Positions 54,990-64,000 of a stretch of DNA of 64,000 nt are shown piece by piece. A program made the position numbers and the translations under genes. How positions within the stretch are numbered: the first letter of the stretch is position 1; each line of letters opens with the position of its first letter. The stretch comes from Bactericera cockerelli. Taxonomy: Eukaryota > Arthropoda > Insecta > Hemiptera > Triozidae. The stretch spans positions 21,515,321 through 21,579,320 of the forward strand of contig CM044963.1 of the NCBI GenBank assembly GCA_024516035.1. Direction: 5' to 3'. The notes below the pieces were generated by a model. It was given only the letters and a program-made list of their open reading frames with translations. It did not search any database and was not told the DNA's origin.

Positions 54990-56760
54990 AAAAAAGCAAC
55001 CTGGTTTGGTGGTCTGAATGGGAAGTGTTTAAAAACCTTTTTGAAGCCACCCAGATTTTTTGCTAAAACTTTTTCAAACAACCTTCTTGTCAGTGGAACT
55101 TTTCCAAGTATTTGGAAAACGGCAAAATTGGTGTTATTAGAAAAAGGAAAGAAAGACGACACAAACAAAATGTCATATAGGCCCATCTGCTTACTAAACG
55201 GACTAGGAAAAGTATTAGAACATCTGCTGAAGAGAAGATTGATTATAGAACTACAAGAAAAAGGAGATCTGTCAGAAAAACCAATATGGCTTTAGAGAAG
55301 GAAGGTCTACAATGGATGCTATTGAACAAGTGATTAAAATTTCAGAAAAAGCCAAGAAAGAAAATAAAATATGTGCAATGACCCTACTGGATGTTAGAAT
55401 GCTTTTAATTCGATACCATGGAAAGGAATATTAGAAGAAATCAGAAGAAAGGGAATATCGGGATATTTAATAAATATGTTATCAAGCTACTTGGAGAATA
55501 GGATGCTGAAGGTCGATGAGGAACTCGAGATGGATCTGTCATGTGGCGTTCCCCAAGGCTCCGTAATGGGGCCCCTATTGTGGAATATATACTATGACCC
55601 ATTGCTAAAACTAAAGATCCCAATTGAATCACAAATCATTGCCTATGCTGATGATATTGCAATTGTCACCCATGGAGAAAATAAAGAGATAACTGAAAAA
55701 AGTATTAATAAAACTGTAAAGAAAATTACAAAATGGCTTCATGATCATAAATTAAAACTAGCAGAACATAAAACAGAGGTAGTTCTTCTGGTCAGCAAGA
55801 GATCCTGTAGAGAGATAAAAGTAAAAGTTAATGAACTGCAAGTAGGATCAAAAAAAGCTGCAAAATACCTTGGAGTCTTTCTGGACCAAGATCTGAAAAT
55901 GGGAGAACATACCAGAAAGGCAGTGGAGAAGGCAGGAAAAACAGCCGCAAACCTGGCACGTCTTATGCCGAACATAAAAGGACCAGATAATCAAAAAAGA
56001 AATATCCTTGCCACAGTGGTGTATTCTAGTCTCCTGTATGCTGTCCCAATATGGGGGAAAATAACTAGATGGAAGAAGTATGTCAATATGTTGGAGAAAG
56101 TACAAAGGAAGATAATGCTAAGACTAGCAAGAGCATACCGTACATCCTCAACCACAGCCTTACAGGTGATAACGAGCTCCATTCCAATCGAATTGATGAT
56201 AGAAGAAAAAATAAGAATTTATCAAATAAAAAAAAAGAAAACGCAGAAGAAGAAAGTGATTGTGAAGAAGAAATATTATCAGAGGCTAATGTAGATGAAA
56301 ATGAGGAATCTATTAGACAAGATATCTTAGAAAAATGGAAAGAGAAATGGAGCAATGAAGCAAATAAAGGACAATGGACAAAGAAGTTGATACCAGATAT
56401 TGAAGAATGGATCTCGAGAAATCATGGAAAACTAACATACGAGTTAAGTCAATTCATCACAGGACATGGAAGTTTTGGCAGTTATTTGTTCAAAATAAAA
56501 AAGACAAGGAGTGAAGCATGTCTTTACTGTCAGCATCACTCAGACAGCCCGCAACACACCATCTTCGACTGTATTCGCTTCCTAGACCATCGCCGGAAAT
56601 GCAGTGACGAAACTGGAAAGATATTGACACCAGAAAACATTATAAAAGAAATGCTTACTAGTGAAAATAACTGGAATTCAATCAGTAATATGATCAAGGA
56701 AATAATGAAAATAAAACAAAAGGATGGAAACAGGACAACTCCCTTAGAAACCTAGAAAAG

Positions 56761-56794
<34 letters not shown>

Positions 56795-57055
56795 ATATCA
56801 GACATTATATGGAAATAAATTAGTATACCTAAAAGTAACGAAAAGAGAGAAAAGATAAAATAAGCAGAGAACACACCTATGAAAAGGGACCAAACACCTG
56901 CATTTGAAGTAATGTTTTCCCAAACGGTTCCGAATGCAGGTGTTTTAAAATGAGAGGAAGGTTTTAGTGGGTAGGTGTGCACTGTTTCCAGCACAAATCC
57001 CACACTGTTCATCATGCTCCCACATGATGTTCGTCTTCTGAAGATTTCCCCCTCT

Positions 57056-57090
<35 letters not shown>
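54990..57090 (+). mobile_element. R1-like non-LTR retrotransposon, 5'-truncated
   Basis: It starts within the reverse transcriptase region and continues through the RT C-terminus and a Cys/His motif. The 3' UTR contains an internal A run (56759-56791) and a terminal poly(A) at 57058-57090. GTGTGCACTGTTTCCAGCAC in the 3' UTR is typical of this group's compact ends. No target-site duplication is obvious. Confidence 0.75.
55041..56755 (+). pseudogene. R1-like reverse transcriptase, frameshifted
   Basis: The pieces in order are GTFPSIWKTAKLVLLEKG, YRPICLLNGLGKVLEHLL, then after a shift near 55285 FREGRSTMDAIEQV. After another shift near 55400 come the Asp-containing LLDVR...AFNSIPW region, GVPQGSVMGPLLWNIYYDPL and the catalytic YADD at about 55644-55655. 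The thumb-like part AYRTSSTTALQVITSSIPIE follows. After a shift in the A run near 56225 the C-terminus has EACLYCQHHSDSPQHTIFDC, the CxxC-H-C motif of R1-clade ORF2. GVPQGSV-GPLLWN and this ending point to R1. Three shifts sit at A-rich runs. There is no endonuclease domain. Confidence 0.78.
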
Positions 57091-57094
<4 letters not shown>

Positions 57095-57182
57095 TATATA
57101 ATATAGGTATGTACTTCACTCTACCAGTAACGTTTCTTAATAATAAAAAACAAGAAAATGTCCATATCTCTATATGCATTGA

Positions 57183-57402
57183 TAGTCAAGTGGTTAAGGC
57201 GCTAGTCTGGTGATCTAGGTAGCATTTAATCCGTTGGTTCAAATCCCACACAATTCATGAATTTTTTCTCATTAATTTGAGTATATGACTACATTGACTA
57301 CATAATACTTAATAAGACTCTGAGGGTTGGGTGGTAGGAAATGCTTTAAGCATTGACCTCCCCACATTCCACTGGTTACATTCCACTAAAGTGTATTATT
57401 AT
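57183..57402 (+). mobile_element. tRNA-headed SINE family B, + orientation
   Basis: TAGTCAAGTGGTTAAGGCGC, TAGTCTGGTGATCTAGGTAG, GGTTCAAATCCCACA, then body and (TTA)n end. The only + strand copy. Confidence 0.82.
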
Positions 57403-57482
57403 AGGTATCCGAAACAAAAACCAAACACAAAATCAAGTCGGAGGGAAAAAAAATTGTTTTATTATGTCCTCTACTGTTACCA

Positions 57483-57667
57483 TTATTATTATTATAGTAT
57501 GCTTTATTAGGTAGAACAAAAATATACGTATACAGTAAAATACAATGCAATTATAAAAAAAAGTTAAATTAATTGAGCAAAGAAACAAGAACAAAAAAGA
57601 GAAAGAATCTAAAGTCCTACCTAAAGGGCGGGTTTATTATCTGTGCCAATCTCTTCCACCCAACCCT
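57483..57667 (-). repeat. Family H repeat, full copy
   Basis: ATTATTATTATTATAGTATG, CTTTATTAGGTAGAACAAA and at the other end AAGTCCTACCTAAAGGGCGG, CAATCTCTTCCACCCAAC. Confidence 0.6.
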
Positions 57668-58003
57668 TTTATATGAACCACCCTGTGTTAGGCCTGAAAA
57701 GAAACATACACAGGTTATACATATACTCATTATTTAACAGGTTATATAACTAGAAACATATAATCGCAGGAATTTCGTTTTGAAATATCATTTTGAAAAT
57801 GCTTCATTCAAATAGCTATGAATGAAAAACAGATAGAGGAAAACTACATCAATACAATGTAGTAAGAAGATAGAAACAAAACTAGCACGCTACTGTAAGG
57901 AAATGCAAGCTTCACTTGTAGACAGAAGAAACTCGATCTTTGTAGAGTGCAAAAATACGTATAGAAAGTCTTGTTTGCAAAGAGCTTGTTTTTCAAATTT
58001 AAA

Positions 58004-58139
58004 ATTATCATATTTGTGTTGATTACTTCCGTGATATCACAACTACTCAAACTCCTTTAACTAAATCTACGCTAAAACCAGGACTTGAACCACCGACCTC
58101 CAGGTTAAAAGGCCGCCGCCTCATCGATCAAGCTACTAT
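58004..58139 (-). mobile_element. tRNA-headed SINE family C
   Basis: TTATCATATTTGTGTTGATT to GATGAGGCGGCGGCCTTTTA (minus), full length. Confidence 0.83.
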
Positions 58140-58696
58140 ATAAAGAGCTGATTTTTTCCTATATGTTTACAAAATTTTGTCGAAATCCGTAGTTTCTGAG
58201 ATTTGCGAGTAACAAGGAATGTTTTTGACAGACAGTCACAGAACCAAAGTTGTTCAGGAGTCCAGAAATATGGAAAAATATGGAATTGGAGCAAAAAAGT
58301 ATTTTTTTTTTTTTTTTTTTTTTTACAAAAACGAACACAATACTTCCGATTTCTAATATTGGGAAATTATTCGGAAGTAATAATATCTAAGAGCAATAGA
58401 TATTAAATCAATTTCTTAGATCGTGAGTGTGGTAATAATTATGGTGGAACCTTGATATAGAAGAACTCAAGGGATCGGTAATTTTACTCTTATAAAGAGG
58501 ATATTATCCCTTATAGAGTAGTAAGTTTAACCTTAAATCTTTTCTTATATATCCCAGGTTCGACTGTACTAGTAAAGTTGCAATCCAGGTAGTGAGTTCG
58601 AATTCTACGCAGTGCCTGGATTAAAGTGATTGTGGGTAATATCGATATTATTAGTGCCCTAATAAATAAAAAAAACAATCAACAATAACAATAAAA

Positions 58697-58890
58697 TAAA
58701 AATAATATCGCCTTATTATTACTGCTCGATTAGGACTAATAATCGAGTAAATCCCATTATTCCAGCAGTAAGACCAAGACGTATTATTATGTGGTAAAAA
58801 TCAAAAATCACTTGTCATGTCCCGGCTGGGTTTCGAACCCGCGACCTCTGGCTTAAGAGTCAGACGCCTTGGCCACTGAGCTACCGGGAC
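58697..58890 (-). mobile_element. tRNA-headed SINE family A
   Basis: Full copy ending ACCGGGAC. TAATAATCGAG is partly duplicated near the tail. Confidence 0.84.
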
Positions 58891-59194
58891 AGACAACGTC
58901 TCTTATAGAGTTTTTTTTTCTAAAAGTCCGTAGAATAGTGATATTATATAATAAATGACAGTCAAAAATGTAAAGACATTTATTTATATGATGCCGTCTC
59001 AAAACACAGTAAAATCATAGGTATGTTCTAGCAATGAAGTATTTTTTATTGCAAAGTTCATGTTTCCATCTAGCATGACTAGGGAGTAAAGTTCAAGTTT
59101 ACAAATTCTTTTCAAAGTTTTACATTAAACAGCAAACTTTGTCTCTTGTTAATACTACAGCATTTATGTTTGACATTAAATACCGACCTCATGA

Positions 59195-59268
59195 GCGCGC
59201 GATTAGCTCAATGGTTAAACACTCGCTTGCCATGCGAAAGGTCCCGGGTGCGATCCCCCGTACAGACA
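59195..59268 (+). other. tRNA-Gly(GCC)-like sequence, probably a SINE head or tRNA pseudogene
   Basis: The A box ATTAGCTCAATGGTTAAAC, an anticodon loop TTGCCAT giving GCC, and the B-box-like GGTGCGATCCC are in the right order and spacing. The acceptor ends (GCGCGCG and TACAGAC) do not pair, and the T stem has a mismatch, so I do not call a working tRNA. A T-rich body follows; its family was not seen elsewhere. Confidence 0.5.
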
Positions 59269-59635
59269 AAAAAATTATTTTTAATTTGGTAACAGTTGTT
59301 TGTAAGGGATACCTTCCACTGCGCTCGTATTGACCCAGGACCTTAATGAAAAGTATTGTGTCACTTCTCTCCCATCAGACACAGACCACTAGCGTCTACA
59401 GTAGTTCCTTTCTAGCTCATAGTTAGGAAATAAAAAAGGCGGTGAAACTTCATCTTTAAAAAAAAAAAACTTAACATCAAATTATAAATAAAACAAATTC
59501 GAGATGAGAATATAAATTTACTATTTGAAACAATACACAATATCTAGATCTAGATAAATTTACGGAGACATGACGAAAGTGTCCATTGAATTCACGCAAA
59601 GTCGACCACACACGCTTGAATGAGTGAAGAGGTAT

Positions 59636-59762
59636 TCCTGTCATGCATGCATGAAGAGGTATGCCTATTATACACACATGAAGAGGTATGCCTGTCATGT
59701 ATGCATGAAGAGGTATGCCTGTCATGCATGCATAAAGAGGTATGCCTGTCATGCATGCATGA
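59636..59762 (+). repeat. 27-bp minisatellite, about five units
   Basis: ATGAAGAGGTATGCCTGTCA with TGCATGC repeats five times, with variants (TTATACACAC). GCATGCATGC is self-complementary. Frames on both strands are by-products. Confidence 0.88.
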
Positions 59763-59898
59763 GCGTGTGTGTCAGAAATAAATCACGAGCAAAAGCTTTT
59801 TTGTGGTGCCTGTTGCAAATTCGAACGGCAGCAACTAACAGGCAACCCGAAACCATGACAGTTGCCTGACTGTGGGTCAATTTCAACACTCCAATGAA

Positions 59899-60030
59899 TT
59901 CAGCTCGATCGATAGGCGTCGGATGACTTGTAACCTGGAGATCGGTGGTTCGAGTCCCATGTTCAGTAAAGATTTAATGAAGCGAGTTTGATTAAAATTG
60001 TGATCACACATCGTGATCGATAATATTAGG
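59899..60030 (+). mobile_element. tRNA-headed SINE family C
   Basis: CAGCTCGATCGATAGGCGTC, GGAGATCGGTGGTTCGAGTC and tail ATATTAGGATAAC. Confidence 0.8.
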
Positions 60031-60423
60031 ATAACTTTTTTTTAATATTTAATGGAATGTTGCAAGTGTCTTGGGCACCTTACCGGCTAGAGAAGAACTG
60101 ACAGGAGCGCTTTACCATATGAAAATAATTAAAATAAACTATATTGAATTCAGTATAAACAGAAAAGTGAGAAGTTATATTTGATGTTCATGGATAGTTT
60201 TACTCATGAGTTCCCCAGCAATTTATTCGGGTAGAGAACGAGTTTAACTTTATTGAGGTCGAAATGAAATAGAAAAGAATAACATTACCTGGACCTTAAG
60301 TCAATACACCGCCACACCGTCCATCACAAATTGTGAATTTCCGCAAATTTAAATTTCATGAAGGTTAAAATTAACATACCCAACAGACTATGTTACCTAC
60401 CTACGTTTTCACAATATATTATT

Positions 60424-60614
60424 ATAATAGTAATACTCTTTAGTGGAAGGTAACCACCAGGCAAGGTTAATGCTCAAAGCATTTTCTTATTATTATGTGG
60501 TCACAAACACTCAAAATTATGAGGAAAAATGCATGCATTGGGTGGGATTCGAACCAACGCATCCCTACGCTACCTGGAATACCAGACTAGCGCGTTAACC
60601 ACTTACCTACCAGA
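60424..60614 (-). mobile_element. tRNA-headed SINE family B
   Basis: AATACTCTTTAGTGGAAGGT to CGCGCTAGTCTGGTATTCCA (minus), with a deletion after GCATTTTC. Confidence 0.8.
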
Positions 60615-60904
60615 CTATTATTTCCAGGTATGCATATCTAAATATCTATAGATTAATAGAAAGCATTCTTTTTTATGGTTATTTTGGAATAACAGTGATC
60701 AGTGAGTCAGTCCGTCAGTTGATTTCACAGTTGATTACTGAGCTATAGTGCCCCAGCCAGACATAATTAAACATACAAAAAATAAATCACTCTAAAAATG
60801 TAAATGAAGAAAAAAACATAAATAAATCATAATAACATTATTATGACAATATAACATAAATACTGTGGAAGGTCAGAGTAGATATAATAATTTTATTATA
60901 GGTA

Positions 60905-60943
60905 ATAACACTCTTTAGTCGAAGGGAAACCACCAGGCGAGGT
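60905..60943 (-). mobile_element. tRNA-headed SINE family B, tail fragment
   Basis: AACACTCTTTAGTCGAAGGG and ACCACCAGGCGAGG only. Confidence 0.65.
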
Positions 60944-61738
60944 AATAGTAATATATTAGTAATAATTTCTAATAAATACCTAGGTAAATAATAAAAATTG
61001 CAATAAAACTAACACTAGTAAGATTCAAAAATCATCAATGATTGTAAATAATAACTAATAATGATAATAATTAGTAATTTATTATTTTTATTATTATGAT
61101 TTTTTGTATATTCAGATTTTTTTTACTTTCATTGTATTTTTTATTTACTTGTATAATGGAGATTTCCTTGTGAATTTTTTAAAAATAATACCTAATAATG
61201 ATAGCAACAGCAAAAAAATAATTAGATTTGCGTGAAAGTCCTACTCAAGGTTGCACGCTTCTAGAAAATTTGCAATCAGAGGGTTTAAGTACAGGGCGGT
61301 AAAGTTCTCTTTAGTTTAGGTAAAAAAGAAAGGTCAGTTTTTTAAAATAACATATCAGATAAGTTAAAATACCTCTTTTAAAAATACATGAATACGTGAT
61401 CGGATTGCTGATTGTTGCACGTTTTTTTGAAGAGTTCAGAAAAAGTTTTAACTTTCCGAAATTCATTTTAAAAGAAAGAACGACAACAAAAGTTAGAGGT
61501 TCTTGCAAAATCATCCATAACCATCTACATAAAAACAATACTTAAAAAAAAAACATCAAAAAAAAAAGAAAAAAATTAACTATATAAAAAAGAAAATCAT
61601 CCACCAATATTAATGTTCAAAATCACTAAACTATGTATGTACTACTGTGTCTCTGTCCATAGGCAAACATCATGAGATGATGTTATATTCAACGTTTATT
61701 ATTACTGGTACTTCACAAATAGCCTAGATTGAGCATGT
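60944..61738. other. AT-rich intergenic DNA, no gene seen
   Basis: Taa/ata-rich sequence with A runs near 61545. No exon or known repeat. Confidence 0.45.
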
Positions 61739-61860
61739 TTTTTCGTGATATCACAACTACTCAAACTCGCTTTACTAAATCTACGCTGAAACCGGGACTT
61801 GAACCACCGACCTCCCGGTTACAAGTCCGCCGCCTTATCTATCAAACTACTGAGGTCGGA
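61739..61860 (-). mobile_element. tRNA-headed SINE family C, 5' part
   Basis: Head and body to CGTGATATCACAACTACTCA are well kept; the tail is missing. Confidence 0.8.
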
Positions 61861-62157
61861 ACAAAGGATACGAACAAAGGTAATAGAAAGTTAAACGAAA
61901 GTGACTGTTTGTAATACTTTCTATGCTTACCTTATAGATAGGTAAGGGGACCTAACAGAAGAAAGCACATTGAAATGTTGTATTTGCTGTGGCGAGCACA
62001 CTGACCTTTGCCCAAGGTTGCTGACTGGTGATTGGCATTCCCAGAAAGGAAATGGCAGCATGTGACTCTTGCACGACATGGGGGAACATGGTAATTGTTT
62101 TGGCCAGGTCTGGGTTCCAACAATATTTGGGATGGAATTTTTTTTTTAAAAACTTTT

Positions 62158-62303
62158 AAAGTTATCATATTTGTGTTGATCACTTTCGTGATAGCACAAC
62201 TACTCAAACTCGCTTTACCAAATCTACGCTGAAGCCGGGACTTGAACCACCGACCTCCAGGTTACAAGTCCGCCGCCTTATCGATCAAGCTACTGAGGTC
62301 GGT
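62158..62303 (-). mobile_element. tRNA-headed SINE family C, full length
   Basis: GTTATCATATTTGTGTTGAT through CAAGCTACTGAGGTCGGT. It is one of the least diverged copies. Confidence 0.86.
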
Positions 62304-62542
62304 TTGGGAGGGACAATACTGCAATGTAACTGATATAAATCTTTTATTTTTTCTTTTTTTACACTTTATTTTTTTATACATAGCAATCAATCAACAATAA
62401 ATTATTAAAAAACTTAAGAATATTTACAAAATAAAATATAGAGAAAAAAAAATATTTAAATTTACAATAAATTGTCTTGTAATCCCCGGGGCGAAGTTAA
62501 CGCCTTAGGCATTCTCTACCACTTAACCCCAAGAGTAATGGG

Positions 62543-62772
62543 GCCAGTCTCGGTGGCGTAACGGTTATGACTACTGCCCGTTGTCCAGAGGTCCCGAGTT
62601 CGATCCTCGGTTGGGGCAGAATTTTCACACAGAAAATCTGTTCCCTCCGAACACGTGAGGTTGCCATTTCCGGTTCTACCCAGGCTAGGTGAGGTTAGTG
62701 TGGGTAGCTTATACGATTCCCAGCGAAAGGATGGTGAAACCCCTGTTCTCAGTCAGGACGTTAAAACCAAAT
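62543..62772 (+). mobile_element. tRNA-headed SINE family D
   Basis: GGGCCAGTCTCGGTGGCGTA, GAGTTCGATCCTCGGTTGGG, central domain CCCAGGCTAGGTGAGGTTAG, and tail GGACGTTAAAACCAAATAG. Confidence 0.82.
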
Positions 62773-62789
62773 AGGATATAAAATGATGG

Positions 62790-62985
62790 ACATTATTATT
62801 ATTATTATTATACAATGCTTTATTAGGTATAAATGGACATTATGTACATAGAAATAATTAATTTAACAATGAAAAAAATGGAAACAATATATACAATGAA
62901 AATGAAAAAGAATTGAAAATATATAAAAACATAAGTCCTAAATAAAGGGCGGGGTTATTGCCTATGGCAATAACCCCGCTAGACG
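62790..62985 (-). repeat. Family H repeat
   Basis: ATTATTATTATTATACAATG, CTTTATTAGGTATAAATGG and AAAGGGCGGGGTTATTGCCT. The neighbouring 62335-62540 stretch (TTAACGCCTTAGGCATTCTC) looks like a distant relative. Confidence 0.55.
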
Positions 62986-63225
62986 TTGTCTAGAAGCCTA
63001 GACGTTGGATCCAGGTGTCCATATAATCCTTTCACCACCGTGATATAGGTATATTTGCCTGTCACACGGACACGGAATTATTATTTTTATATTAGCGTAA
63101 TGGGACTCCCTGTCTCAAGCCGACATCGACAGTTTAAATTAATAAAACCTACTGTACTCTACTATCTTATTTTAATATTTTGTATTTATTAGCCTGCTAC
63201 TCATTCTACTTTAGGAAGTATGCTG

Positions 63226-63354
63226 TATTATCTAGGGTCAGGGTCTAGGGTATAGTGACCAGGGTCTGGGGCTCCGCTGTGGCATATATATTCTGTATTT
63301 ACTAGGGTCGGGGTCTAGGGTATAGTGAATAGGGTCTAGGGCTCCAGTTTGGCC
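63226..63354 (+). repeat. Two-copy tandem duplication, about 65 bp
   Basis: CTAGGGTCAGGGTCTAGGGT followed by ATAGTGA and AGGGTCTGGGGCTCC occurs twice with minor changes. GGGTC-type runs are G-rich on the + strand. Confidence 0.75.
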
Positions 63355-63609
63355 ACGCACTCATGTAAGAACGAGATTTGTGAATCATCCATTCAGCCAC
63401 GAACTTTTTCGTTCCTTCCCCTGGCGAAATGGCCACTTTTCGATACCAGATATTAGGATGGTAATAAAAAAAGGAAAATCCCTGAAATTACCTTCAAAGG
63501 CAATAAAAAATGGTACCCCTAATTGCAAACGAGTAATGTTTACATGGAGCTTTTGGAGATTGAAAAGAGATGATAAGGCTGGACAGTGAGTGGAAAAAGT
63601 GAGAACACC

Positions 63610-63860
63610 TTCTAACTTTTTTTTGGGGGGGGGGCTGATGTAAAAGATCCTAGGGGGGGGTGATGTAAAAGATCTTAATGGGGTGTGATGTAAAGGATGG
63701 GAGGGGGTGCTGATGTAAAAGATGTAAGGGGGGGCTGATGTAAAAAATTGGAGAGGGGGTGCTGATGTAAAAGATGCTAGGGGGGTGATGTAAAAGATGG
63801 GAGGGAGGGGCTAATGTAAAAGATGTCAGGGGGGGCTGATGTAAAAAACGAGAGGAGGGA
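63610..63860 (+). repeat. G-rich minisatellite
   Basis: CTGATGTAAAAGAT alternates with G runs of four to ten (GGGGGGG, GGGAGGGGG), about eight units of 25-33 bp. The + strand has G-quadruplex potential. No ORF. Confidence 0.85.
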
Positions 63861-64000
63861 TAGTGAAATTTAAAATATGTAGGAGTTAGACATTTATAAT
63901 GAGGGAGAAAAAAAATCTAAAATTTAAATGATAAGATTCTTAAACTCGATAGCAATAATATGACGTCTTTCTTGGGTTGAAACACGTCATGGCTTTTCTA

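Noticed and set aside
59195..59268. Functional tRNA-Gly gene
   Set aside because: The acceptor stem does not pair and the T stem has a mismatch.
63380..63589. 69-codon plus-strand frame near the right edge
   Set aside because: It has basic composition with no domain and no splice sites in phase; chance open frame is likelier.

Overview
The window is eukaryotic nuclear DNA, most likely from an arthropod and perhaps an insect. I see spliced genes with GT/AG introns and phase-matched exons, very AT-rich introns, several tRNA-headed SINE families, 5S-rRNA-headed SINEs, Helitron-like, Tc1-like, R1-like and CR1/Jockey-like elements, and foldback elements. There is no operon structure. The species cannot be fixed from sequence alone.

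Host genes, all on the + strand. (1) 949-1205 is the last coding exon of a membrane protein whose other exons lie before the window. (2) A five-exon gene runs from 14294 to about 38250. Its coding exons are 14330-14570, 26856-26981, 33692-33874, 35932-36222 and 36654-38142, and every junction is in the same phase (1). It encodes a two-TM protein with a long Ser-rich cytoplasmic tail that resembles the TMEM200 family. The last exon needs three single-base frame corrections, most simply read as uncorrected homopolymer errors in the assembly. (3) 44316-44523 is the first coding exon of a protein starting MGCASS (a predicted myristoylation/palmitoylation site), continuing beyond the window.

Repeats fill the rest. 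Left of the TMEM200-like gene: a partial LTR-retrotransposon ORF at the edge, a 1.66-kb foldback element (7595-9251) and a 146-bp repeat carrying a complete hammerhead ribozyme (12697-12776, - strand). Intron 1 holds a 4.3-kb purine-strand satellite (16840-21113), a pyrimidine tract (23159-23905) and many SINEs. Intron 2 begins with eight identical 115-bp copies of the 3' half of exon 2 with its splice donor, then a 32-bp minisatellite made of the exon-intron junction, broken by SINEs and a dead Tc1-like transposon. Intron 3 carries a CR1/Jockey-like LINE with an open ORF.

Downstream of 44.5 kb: MITEs, a TIR element (45592-46941), a second foldback (47068-47961), a two-level satellite (48936-51341), an R1-like LINE (54990-57090) and a dense SINE field to 63 kb, ending in a G-rich minisatellite. 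The most notable signals are the in-frame exon-2 array, the hammerhead ribozyme, and the 5S-headed and tRNA-headed SINEs that share one central domain.
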